Origin: Rallus limicola
Taxonomy: Eukaryota; Chordata; Aves; Gruiformes; Rallidae
Direction of reading: 5' to 3'
DNA length: 64,000 bases
Assembly (NCBI GenBank): GCA_022605955.1
Contig: JAKCOZ010000005.1
Location: 30,852,950-30,916,949 of the forward strand
Shown here: positions 24,501 through 36,800 of the stretch, piece after piece
Numbering within the stretch: the stretch's first letter is position 1
Layout of the letters: each line of letters starts with the position of its first letter
Program-made: the position numbers and the translations under genes
The notes under the pieces: generated by a model
What the model saw: the letters and a program-made list of their open reading frames with translations, nothing else
What the model was told of the DNA's origin: nothing
The model's database searches: none

Positions 24501-27500
24501 ATCAGCTTTTAACATCATTACAAAAATATAGGGTAAAATACATATGGGGAGTGGGCTTAATAAGCTTCTTCCTTTTGATATTTGTTGCCAACACTTGTAA
24601 TATTTCCTTCTGTTATTGTGGGGAGGATCTGAATCAGACAGCATATATAAATGGTATGAACTTAAACTGGGTCCTGATGATAGCCATAAAAATGTACTGC
24701 TTGCCTTGGGTTGATAGCTGAACAATGCATATACATGCACATATTTGTGCACAAGTAGGGAGAGGTCAAAGACAATTTATAGTTTAGATGGTGTGCATTG
24801 ACCTGGTGATTAGTTTAATTAGGTGATGTGATACTAGCCTGCTTTCTACTGAATTATCTTTTGTAAAAAGTACTTTACTTTTGTGCTTAATTTTATTGCT
24901 AAAAGACATAGGAATGGGAACTTTGGTCATTCCTTATTTCTTTTCCAGATGTTGTTATTCAGCAGGTGAACTACAGAGAGTTTAATATCATACAACAAGG
25001 AAAAAAGATGATGTATTTTGGGGAAAAAAAAAGTTTCTGCAAATTATGTAGTGCAGACTGTGATTCAATGGTAAGCAATCAATCTCAAGACTGATTGCAT
25101 AATAAAAGTTTGCTTCTCAAACTGTCATCTTTATGGGAATAAGTGCTTTGAATCCCTGAGAAGTGGAAATCTCAGCTGACAAAAGCTCTTTGTAGTAATA
25201 ACTTAGCCTAGGTGATAGTCTTTTATATGCAGTAGTGCTGATCCAGTCCCCATCAGTTGTGCTGGGAATGCACAGAGGTATTCCTTTTCAGTCATCCCCA
25301 GAGACTATACCCAAACTCTTGGTCATTGTCCCGCAGGCTGATACAACATGACTGGGCTTTCCAAATGTCGGTAGGAGGCTGATGTTGAGTGCCTCCCCTC
25401 CGTTTCCTGCCACACCCTGTACAGAATACCCTCTTCATTGTCATCTTCTGGGAGTTGTTTAGTTTTGCAGGTTATATGAATGAACGTGACAGACACTTTA
25501 AGCTGCTGTATTTGCTTTCAGTTCTTAATATTATTAAAAGCCAGGAGTGGGGAGGCAGCCAGTTTCTGTTTTAGTTGTTGAATTGAACAGGACTCTGGCT
25601 TGCTTCCTAGGCTCTTTTAGAAATAAGTTACTCAGTCTATATTGAGAAAGAATAGGAAAATTTCTTTCTCTTGATGGAAATCTTTGGAGCAAACTGTTCC
25701 TATGCCTCACTTCAATTTTTCTTGAACTTGGCAGAACAGGCTGCTCAGAAATACCTTAGAGGGAATTTGAACTGTTGTGGTGCATCTGTTTTTTGTGGTG
25801 TTACATTGCAGGGCTGTGATATTGGTTAAGCATCAGAGGACAAGTCAAGGGGGTAGTCATCTTGGTTCAGAAAGTGTCATTTTACATTAAACACTATGGA
25901 ATACCCTGCTATGGTGCAAGTAGCTATATCTCTACTAGATAGAAAGTTTCCATAGGGACTGAATCTTCTGGTGTATGTCTGGGGAATGTCTGCTTTTTTA
26001 AAATCAAGTATTGGTAAAAATAAACATTAAAATGCCATCTTTTGTTATACAACTCCTAAATTATTTGTTTTCTTATTTCATGAAGCTACTTGTTTATTCC
26101 CAATATGTGAGTATGTTTAGGAAGAATCTTACTAATTTTTCAAGGAATCTTTTAAAATAATTGCTTTATCTTGCACTAACATATGTAAATATACATGAAC
26201 AGTTATATACATACTTTTTGTCCCTATTGAATCACCTGTATATATATCCCTGACAGTAGTTAGGAGGAGGGGAATTGGGTGGGAATAGACCCTAAGCTGC
26301 CTGCATTGTAGCTCTTGGTACCTTTCTGATACTGGTGCTCAGAGTTTGGCTGGCTACTGCCAAGTCTGCACCTGCAGTGCCGCTTGATTGAAACTCTGCG
26401 TGTATTCCTCTTAATAAGAACAAAGAAATAATATCTTCTGTTATTTACCAAACACCAGGATTACTGCAAAAACACAAGTAGCTATCCCTCTTTTGTGCAA
26501 TGTTCTCTTATTTCTGCCTCATGCTCAGACTTAATTCCTCAGCAGAAATGCCATCTATAGCTCTATGGATTTACCTTGGGTTTAACTTATGATTTGGAAC
26601 CCTTACTCAAAATGCATATCTGGTATTTTGATTATGAATTGTCACATAAACAGAGTGATTGATTAAAGTAATTTACATAGAAGCATTCATGGTGTTTCTG
26701 AGCAAGGGAAGATACACAGAAGCACATGGCACTTAATTACATTGCTTAACAATAAATGTCACGTAAAACCTTTTTTAAAAAAGATGAATGCTATACTTAA
26801 GGAAAGTGCAATTACATTTCTATGGTTTGAAATGTTTTACACACTATATATATTAGAGGGGCAAAGATGTTAACACTTCTGTACAAGCAAAGGTGCTGAC
26901 TGATTTCAGATGCTGCAAGGCAGGATTTCGTAACTGCTGTCCGCTTATTGCTTGCAAAGGGAACTCGTTTACTCTAATGTGCTGTTAATCTGAGCTCATT
27001 TACTTGTATGCAGCTACATTTGCATACAGACATACTTCTCAGAACTGATTGAGAACATGAGGACTAGTGGTCCTGATTTGGTAAATTGTTGTATATAAAC
27101 AGGATTTGCATTCAAATTAGTGTTTTATATCACAGCCTGATTATACCTTCCATTTTAATAATGTTGAATGAATGGCAATAGCAGATTTCAGAAAGCCACT
27201 CCTCTGATTGTATGTTCTACTTCTAAATTTAATTTAAAATGTCTCCCCTCCCCCCTTTTTTTTCCTCCTTTGCTGAAACTTAGTAACAGACTTGGGATTT
27301 CTCCCATTAAACAATGTGTCCACTTCTTGTTATACCTTACAAATTACAGTCAAGACTGTCATACTGATTCTGTAGTCCTGTGGGAGGATGATGGAGGAGC
27401 AACTGTGTTCATAATGTACTTCTTGTGGAATAGAAGGGAATATGAGGAAGTCTACCTGGAGAAGTGGGATGAAGTGCAGAGTTTCTCAATTTAAGTCTGA

Positions 27501-29856
27501 GCAAATCCATCTGTCTTGAGGACACCGCTCACTACTGGACAAAAACACAACCTCAGTTCTTTCCAGCAGTTTTAGCAATGTCATTCTGGTGTGGGTCTCT
27601 GTTCTCACCACCAGTTATAAATAAAAGAGAATAAAATTGTGAAGATAATTATCAGACTATACATCTAAAATAAAAACCAAGGTTAGTTTTAATGAGGAAC
27701 AGTTTTCTCATCTAGTTTGCCATCTGGCTTCTACTAGTTCAGCACCACAGCAGTGGCATAACTCAGAATTGTGTGTGGAGGGTAGTTCTCGCATATATTA
27801 AATGTTTGTGCACCTAGACATCTTCACTGTTGGCTTCTCTGCACTGGTGTGACAAAAGCCTGTCTTCCTTCTACTTTGCACAGCAGGAGCACATCATCTC
27901 CATTGCTGCTGGGATGGTGTAGCTTCTCCATTTTTCTGTGTTCAGATTAATAAATACTGTAATGGAGCACAATTCGTTAGGTAAAGGCAGCTCTTCTTTT
28001 TTTTCAATCCACAAAATTGAAGAAAATACATGAAATAAGATGGTTTCAGTGCCATAATTTAAGTAAAGTGTTATAATTTAATTGCACTATGTGTTAACAG
28101 AGTATTTTTCCTGTTGCCTAGCAATGAGATTTACCCTGAGATTTACCATGTGCTTAAGATTCCATTATTAACTTCTGTTTTCAGAGGTTTATAACTTTAA
28201 TAAAAATCATTACTCATAGGACAATTGAGGAAGTACATGCTGGAAGTTCTTTCTGTTGTTATGAGGTCAGTTACTGAGGAAGAAAGCTCTGGTGCTCTCT
28301 GATTCCTGTACCCATTCTGCCATTCTACTATACATGATAAATTCTGAAAGTAACTTCTCAAGCAACAATTATTTTGTAGTTTTTTGAAGCAGTAAGCTAG
28401 CTATAAATTTGTTTTACTTTAAAGTTCATACATGGAGACTTTCACCAAGGCATCTACCTCTGTTTAGAAGAACAGCAACTGCTTTGTGCTTTCCACAAAG
28501 CTGAACACCTAGGAAAGGGCTTGAACACTGGTGTTTGAGGTTATCTTCATTGGCATTCCACGAAGTAGTGGAATAGGTCTAGATGCCTTCTTTGGGGAAC
28601 TGGAATGCTTGCTAGGTAGTAAGGAGTACACTGGTGCTTGAAAAATTTGGAGAGGCAGAACTTTTGGTATGAGTGGGGGGAAAAAAAAAGCTATAGAACA
28701 GGCCCAGAAAGTCTCCTTGTTCCACAAGAGTTAGCTGAAAGTTAGGGCCAGCACGTATATTCACAATTAGGCAGCTTTTAGCTATGGAAAAAAAAGCCCA
28801 GTGTATTCATTTTGTTTTGATTCAAATTTCCCTTCCTTTCAAGGGGCGCTTTGTGGGTCTTTACTTTTCATGTAGTTATGATTTCTAAAACTTCTGTATT
28901 GCAGAAGTGCTTATACGTTACTGCTGGCTAGCAAGAGTGCACTGGTACTAGCTCCACATCAGAATTGAATTGAGGATCTCCTGAAGCCTGAATGGTTGGC
29001 AAATGTTTAGTTGAAGTATAGTTTGACTTTACATTATATAGAATAGGTAGGCCTAAGACTACTTCTGTTTTCATGAAGAGAGCATTTCTTGCAGTACACA
29101 GTGCTTTAGAGTGCGAGTAGTTTGCCTTCCCTGGAAATTTGTCCTAATAAAGAATGTAAATAATCACAGCATTCTCATATTTGAGCCTAACACCTTTAAT
29201 GGTGACTCTCATTTGCTGCCAAGCAACCAATAAACTTTTTTATTGTATGATGTCCTCTGTACATGGTAAGTTTGTATAATTATACCCAGTAGTTTTGGTT
29301 TAACAAATTCATTTTCTTTTGGTGTTTTTTTTCCTCCTAACAGCTCTTTTTCTTAGAAAAAACTTTAGTACAAATAGTTCTAACTTTGTAACAACAATAA
29401 AGATTTACATGTGGTATCAAGGAAGTGGTAAGAAGCAAGCAATACTGGTTTGAAATTTCTAATGGAAACAATTCCAAAGCTGTATTTGTTGAACAAAACT
29501 TGGAATTTTAGCCTGAATTTTAACTACCATTTGCTTCTAAACTGAGATTAAGCAGCTGCAAAGTTAAAGTCTTAAGTTATTGGGGGTGGAAAGAATTCAG
29601 TAAGGATTATACTCATAAAGTTAATATTAAAGCTGTGCTTATAGTTTTGAGTGATCAGCAAAGAATGTATCTCTTGCAAAAATAATGTCTTGATCCTGTA
29701 CAGAAAGTGTGAGTAAAAGTATATCCCAGTATCATTCTTGTGGGGGGTCCTTGGTTCACTTGTTTTACATTATAGGAAGCAAGGATTGCAATAAAACACA
29801 AAGTACCCTAAATAAAAACACTTAAAACCTCCAACATGCATTTTGTCATCCTCTAG

Positions 29857-29950
29857 GTTGACTGGGGTAAACTGGACTATCTTGTGATTGACATGCCACC
29901 TGGGACTGGAGATGTACAGCTGTCAGTCTCTCAGAACATTCCAATTGCAG
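29857..29950 (+). CDS. NUBPL: NUBPL exon 7, Mrp-family signature
   Basis: 94-bp exon: 31 codons plus the first base of a split Gly codon. It starts [19 protein letters not shown], which satisfies the Mrp family pattern W-x2-L-D-[FVY]-hydrophobic3-D-x-P-P-G-[GT]-[GS]-D. This segment carries the Walker B-type Asp and the conserved PPGTGD turn of the deviant-Walker P-loop NTPases and is expected near the nucleotide in the dimer. Equivalent to human residues 172-202. Human Leu193, the site of a reported disease variant, is also Leu here. The acceptor is CTCTAG (29851-29856) and the donor is GTACAT at 29951, weaker than the GTAAGx donors of the other exons. Confidence 0.98.
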
Positions 29951-30711
29951 GTACATGTGTTTCATGACTGTCTCAGAGATTTGTAGTTAGTTAAGCTTGG
30001 TAGCTTTAGAAAAATCTTTATTTTAAAATGCCAGTCATCAATTATTTTTATTGTCTTTGTAGTGCACTAAGAAATGGTCAGTTATATGCTGATGAAAAAT
30101 ACTATCAATGATTTTTAACACGTTAGCATTATGATTGAGTTACTCTCTTTTAAGTTAAGTTTTGAAAAGATCAAGAGTTCAAGTGTAGTGGTGCTTCTGA
30201 AGGAAAGGCAGTCATGCCAGAATCTGGTCAAGTTACTAGTAGAAAATATTCTATTTGTACCTACTGCATAGTAAAACTAATACAATAAAACAGTTTGCCT
30301 TCCTGATTGCTTTTTAATTAGACACTGACAATACCCTCAGTGCACAACATTTATTCAGATAAACTCTGCAGCACTGCAATATATTAATGCATTATTTTTC
30401 TCTCATTTTATGTATTTGACTTTTTGTAGGGGATTTAAACTTTGACAGATCAATCTCGACATATGTAGGCTGCCCTCTAATCTCATTGGTTTCAGCAGGA
30501 GTTAGGAATACTGCTTCTGAAAGAATGCTGAGTATCTCATGAGATCTGCTAGCCTGTTAAGGGCTTGTTACCTCTCTGACAGACTTCAGCAAGAGCCGTT
30601 GTCAATAGCAAACATGATCTATGTTAGGAATTCAGAAGGTAAAGAGGCAAAGCAATCCTTACAGTTCCAGGAATAATTTAATAATTGTTGTGGCTTTTCA
30701 TTAGGCAGGTG

Positions 30712-30866
30712 GTGCAGCGCTGAAAGACGTTGCCCAGAGTCCACGGGATATCCATCCTTGGCAGTTGTGCAGATTGTACTAGAAAAAGTCCTAGCTGGAC
30801 CTGTCTAGCAGTGTCAGTAGATGATCTCCAGACAATTTTTCCAAACAAATTCTGTGATTCTGAATT
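30712..30866 (+). mobile_element. CR1 LINE 3'-tail relic
   Basis: Degraded CR1 tail in sense orientation. The landmarks 'GTGGTGCAGCGCTGAAAGAC', 'GGGATATCCATCCTTGGCAG', 'GTAGATGATCTCCAGACA' and the end 'ATTCTGTGATTCTG' (near 30850-30863) occur in CR1 order. The last is a nearly perfect pair of the 8-mer terminus. Confidence 0.85.
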
Positions 30867-33800
30867 ATTAAGGAATCAGTGTGATACTTGCTCCACTTTT
30901 TGGGGATATCAGATAAACATTGATAAACAAACTCAAACTAGCATCTTTTACTGCTCTCATTCTTTTCTGAGTGCAGACTGACTCACACACCGGCAGGCCC
31001 TGGTTTGCTCCAGCTCTCCTTTCTCTCTGCACTTTGGTGGCAGTAACACACTGAACTGAAGTCTCTAGTCTATTTGTAGAACTATTTCACTTGCATTTTA
31101 GAACTCTTCCCAGACGGCCCGGTAAGTTTAATGAATAAAGAATTGTATCTCTCTAAAAACTCATAGGATGAATGAGTTAGCTACAGGTCTAGTTAGAAAA
31201 ACTGGTGGACATTATAGATGTACCCATATATAAAGGCACTAGAGCTGACAGATTTTGGGACATAGGTCTTGATTTCACAGCAAAACCATCACCACTGTTG
31301 AAGCACAATGAAGTCTGCAGGAATGCAAAGAGCCCTTTAACAATCAAACAGTACCTTGTATCTCTTCTTTAACACAGTCCCCTCTCAGCTGCAGTTGTAC
31401 ACGATGACCACAGTTACTCATATATATGCAAGCCAAAAATTTTGTCAAATAGTTAAAATAACTATTAAAGCTGTGTGGTGGTATTTCATGACTTTCAATG
31501 CTGTCAGGTTCAGAAAAATTGAAATCTTTTGACATAGAAGTCTCAAATATTAAGGCACATGTTTACTCAGCTGTAACACTATTGCCTCAGAACTGTTAAT
31601 AACCACCAGCTTAATAACCAAGCTTCTAGTGCCTTAGCTTATCTGTGACCTGGACCATACAATGAAAAGCAAACCATTATTTATAACCATTTTCTTGAAT
31701 TTTCTTAGTATTTAGCAAAGCAAGAGGACTTTTACTTCCAGGGTTCTAAGCAATGAGGTGAAGCATGACAGTGGCATGGAAGTTTTTGGTGAGGTACAAT
31801 GTCACATTAAATCTTGTATTAAAATTATGAAATTAAAACAGTCTGCCTTTATCATCATGGATTTTTTTTTAAAAAAGAATTGGTGGGCTTTTAAAGTTGC
31901 TATTCGTCTAAATTTCCTAATTTAACACAGAGGACATCATTAGACCCTTGATATTCAAGGGATTATTATGTTCTCTTCCCACAGAATTCAGTGCTGGCTT
32001 CAGAAGTGTTACTGGTTGTGCTCTTGGTGCACTGGGTCCTCTGAGACAGAGAAGTGATGGAGGAAAGTACTTTAATCCTGTATTTCTTCTAGTTTTGCTG
32101 AGGTTTCTTTGTGGAAGATCATGAGATCTTTTTAACTGACACACTATGTCAACAAATGGAAACCTCAGTGGGGGTTTTTTTCATAATAGCTACCCCTTCT
32201 TAAAAGGAAATAGACATTAACAGAAGCAAAACAAGTTAAAAAAAGAAAAGCTGGATTTTCTTGATAAGGACAGCAATGTCCTCATTCTTGTGTAGGTGTA
32301 ACAAAGAGAAGAATTAAAAGAAAATAATTTTTATTCATTAATTTCATTAGTTTTTCATATGATTATCAGAAACCTGTGGTTCTCATGCCTGTTGAATCAG
32401 GTTTTGAGGCAAGTCAAAATAGACAAGATGTTAATTTTAAAACAAGAAAACAGGTTTGAGACAAGAAGAAGAAATGCAGATTGTCTAGATATGCCATAAA
32501 AGGGGACACATTCTTGCCCACATTTCTCAGTAAACTCTTCAACGTGACTTTCTGGCATTTATTTTTTTTATTATTTGTACAAGCATGGATTCTTACAGCT
32601 TCCTAACTGAAGACAGCATTTTGATTTGAAATCTGAAATGGCTTCACATTGTTACCACAGTTGCTCAATTCAGCTTGTTACTTTGTCAGTTTGAACTTCC
32701 TAAAATTAGGAGAGGTAGCATCACTTTACACATGTCTTTCCTATTAGTTGGTTTCGTTGAGTATGTTGAGGTTGACTCTCACAGTGTAAAAAGATAAATG
32801 TATTGTGCTTTTGATGAAGACAAGCACGGCAGACAAGGGGTGATAAGATTTGTAATTCCCTGTGTTCTTACTGGATCAATGAACTTTAGCGATATATAAT
32901 TTTCTGTCATGTGGGCATTTTTTATTCTTAATGGAAGCGCTTCCTTTTGTGTAATACAGCTTGAACCCTGCTTTCTTCTTTTACTCTTGCTACTTGGTTT
33001 CTGTCTCTTTGACAGTCCGTAGCCTTGTTGAGCGTGCTTTTATTTTCTTCAACCTTGTTCCTTTCAAGGGTAGAGAAGGTAGTGTTACAAATATCAATGA
33101 TGATGTCTTTGAGGCTGTCTACAGAATTCTGCTGGTTTTGTGGGCTCCGTCTTCATTTGCAATTCATGTTTCTAAGCTGTGTGTTGTCTTTTACAGAAAG
33201 TATTTGGTCTTAAGCCATTCTGTTCACTCTCCAGTTTTCTTCTTTTTCTTTTGTTATCCTTTGAGGATGTCTTGGACGGTCATGGTATCAATGGCATAAT
33301 TTCTCCCCTTTTCCTCAGAGACAGCATATATATCTTAGTTAAGTACATTTAGAAGTGAATTACCTAGTTTGCATTAAAGTTGTACTTTGATTTGCATGCA
33401 TGCATATGTGAGATACTGTATTTGCATTATGGTTTCTTCATTATTTATCTGTGGCTTCTTAGGGATAGGCAGTGTAGAAAATTTTTATTATGTCTCTAAA
33501 TAAATGTACAAAAGCTGCACGCATATTTTTACCGGCTGCTTTCAGATTTTTCTGGTACTGTTGGAAAGATCACTGGTAGAGGTGCTTTTGTTTGAGATGG
33601 GTTTGCAATATCTGACAATAAGAGAGGGGCTGAGAGATGTATGAAATGGTATTGGGTTTTAATTTTAGAACCTTTTTTTTTTATTCTGCATACACATAAA
33701 ATAATTTTATTTAGTCAAGAAGAAATTACAGCAATACCTAATGGGTAAAAGCAACAAAACAAAATATCTATTGTAATTCTGGTTGTCGTTAAAAAGAATA

Positions 33801-36800
33801 TCTTCTTCAAAGAACTTCAGCTGGAGTGACAGTTTTGTGTGGGTACTTTTTCTTTTTTAAAAGAATCCAAAAAAGGAAACTACTGTGATTTTAATTTTTT
33901 ATTCTATTATCCCTAGTCCTTTTAGACTGAGATGCCTATTATTTAGCATATTACTCTTTAATCATCCATAACTTTCCTTGTGTTGCAGTCATTCTCTAAC
34001 AAGCTAGTAGATGAGAAACGATATCAAAGCTTGAAAACGTGCTATATATTTTGTTCAACTGCCACTTACCTCTTCAGTTGTAAGTTGTCTTTGCAAATAG
34101 AAATCTAGGGTCAGTCTGGAGGAGAAAACCTTGTTTATTGTCTGTTGTTCCTTAGTTTGTATTTGGTTCTACTTCTTTACATCTGTTTTGTTCTTCTGTT
34201 TCATCTTTGCATTAGGTGTCCACAAATGGGTTTATTCTTTATTGCGTATTGAACATACATGCTTGGGAAAGTTTGAAGCATCCTTACACATTTTCCAACT
34301 GGAAAGATACAGTACAAAGTAATGCTCGCATGAATAATAAGGATTGAGGTTCTTTTGAATTGTCCACTTGCTAAATTTAGAAATCTAAGTGTGTCCATTT
34401 GTTCAATTATTTGGATAAAGCAGCCATAAATTGTGTGGGCAGCAGCAAGGTTGTCTGTGTTGGAGAGGCAATCCCAGAGCTCTGCACAAGTTTCTTCCTC
34501 ATGGAGAAGTTGCATTGTGGGGACTGGCCATTAAATAAATTAGGCTGTCTACTGCCCTTTCTCTATTAGACTGAAGTCCGTATTAGTGAAGTGTGACAGC
34601 TTGACAGCTCTAGAGACCGACACTTTGTCTCAATTGACAGAACTGACTCCAGGTTAATATTGAAATTTGTTAAACTTTGTCATATTTCTCTTTAGTTTGG
34701 ATATTGAGATGCCACGGCATAGAAAACCATTAGAAATACACACCTGCCCACTGGGAAGTGGACTGAGACAACCAAATAATTTCACATCCTACTGAACAAT
34801 CTTGTAATAATTATAGAAGCGTACATTGGACTAAGCTGTGCTTATACAGGAGACCTATAAAACTTCATGTTTGTCTCAGTGCTCTTAATTTTCCCACCTT
34901 TTGGAAGGAACAGTTTTGTTTTCTTTCACACAATGCATATATTATTATTGTAATCTTACGATAAAAAGCTCTAAAAAGGCTGATAATGAGAACCAGAAAG
35001 GCAATTAGTCAATATAAGTGAAGTGAAAGGAATATGGATGCTATTTTTATGATTTTTTAAAGTTCTATAAAAGCAGAAGTACCACCATTGCTAGTCATAA
35101 AGGGAATGACTGCCATCACCTTTTCGATTTAAAATCCATATAGTAGAGAGTTCCAACCATCTTTTTATTCCCTTATCCTATGTGGTGTAATTTTTCCTAA
35201 CAATTGCATGTTAGTAATATGTAGATCTTAATTATTTCTTGAATGCCTTTATCAAAGGCATTAACAAATATTTCCTGAAATGTTTACCGAAGGGGTTTTT
35301 GTTACTTCAAATATAAATTTTCAGAGAGTTTTAATTGATAGAGTTTCTTTTGAAGACAGTGTTTTGATAGCTAGACTTAAATAAAGACCAAAAAGTGTAT
35401 TTCTGTTTTCACTGACTTTATTCAAATATCTACACCGAAGAAGAAAGAATAGAGGGTTGCCACCAACTTTGAAGACACTTGGCATTTTACAGTTATGAAT
35501 GAAATGCAACATACCAAACTGGTGAACCAAACTCTTTTTTCATATTTATGTCAGTATCACACAGACCAGGGTGTAGCCTTGTACACAGCTGTTTTATAGC
35601 AGCGTGTGGGACTTTGGAGAACCAGATCCTCCCTCAATATATAATAATGCACAAGAACAGGAAGTTCCAGGTGATGAGTACACTGTCTGTTTAGAAATGA
35701 GCATTAAAAACAGAAAAAAAGAGAATTTCAAATCAGCTTTTAAAAAAGAAAATGCAGTTGATGTTTTATAAAACTATTGCATCAATTAGTATGAAAAAGA
35801 ATAGTGATTTGTGAAATAAAGGTGTATTTTTAAATAAACCAAAATTGCAAGCTGAGTAGGTATGGTGGTGTTCTCTTGTCTTTTCTGAAGATAAATGATC
35901 AAAAGAACTCCCAGTGCTGTTATACAAGTTGCATGTAGCATGCAGTTTAAGATTAGAGGTGTATCTGTATTCTGTGATTGCTCTTTGTGTATGTTTGCCC
36001 CTTGTTGAATAACTCTTACTTTGATGCAAATCACAGTTGTGAGGCGTCTGATCCTCTTTCCTTGTAGTTTAACAATACTATACAATGTTTTTCTCCTTTT
36101 CTGAGCTTGCTTTCTTCTTGGGGGAGCTACATCAATAGTTTCTGCAGTAAATTTTTGAAGACATTTTATGGAAGTCATCTGGGTAATAGTAAGATTTACT
36201 TGATCTATTTTACAACAGCAAATATTTTTAATATCAGACTTTTATGTAGATTTACTGTCTTTCGTGCTGTATTTTGATATTCTAAATAACTGCAGGAAAG
36301 GCAAGGGACATAGGTTTAGGATAGATTGAGAAACAAAAAGTCATGCTAGTGGGGATTTTAAAATAGTTCTTAGTATTCATCCATAGAATTTGTTTGCTGA
36401 AATAGTTTGATTCTGATATCAGAAAAAACATAGTTGACAAATGCAAATTATCATCAGGGTTATCTTAGCTTTGGACACTCCTGGTATTTCATTATGATGT
36501 GTCAGACTCAGTAGACTCCATAAACTTAATTTAGAGACAAAATACAGTATGAGTTTACACATTAGTGCTGCACACTGTTTCAATATAAATTTAAATTTAA
36601 CTCTTGGCTCATGGAGATTAATTTAACACACATTGCCTGTCCTGGCTGAAGTGGTAGTATATTCAGTGCAAATTCTTTAAATTTTATCATTCCTGAAAAA
36701 CAGTTTCCCAGTACTGGGGAAAACACCATGAAGTATAAAGGCTTTGAAAACTGAGGTTCTCTGAGGTCTGGCAACAGTGCCTAAGTCTATGTTAAGTACT

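Larger units (their letters stand above)
8631..29856 (+). other. NUBPL: NUBPL intron 6 (21.2 kb)
   Basis: GT-AG intron (GTAAGG donor, CTCTAG acceptor). Repeats recognised: CR1 RT fragment (about 11530-13175), CR1 tail (about 17032-17141), a short 18-20 bp triple repeat (17795-17852), a diverged direct-repeat pair (18121-18396 and 21338-21596) and a 24-T run (21122-21145). The stretches 8631-11529, 13176-17031 and 21600-29856 show no gene or mobile element I can name. Minus-strand open frames at 22343-22750 (135 aa) and 23742-24026 (94 aa) have no recognised domain. Confidence 0.9.
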
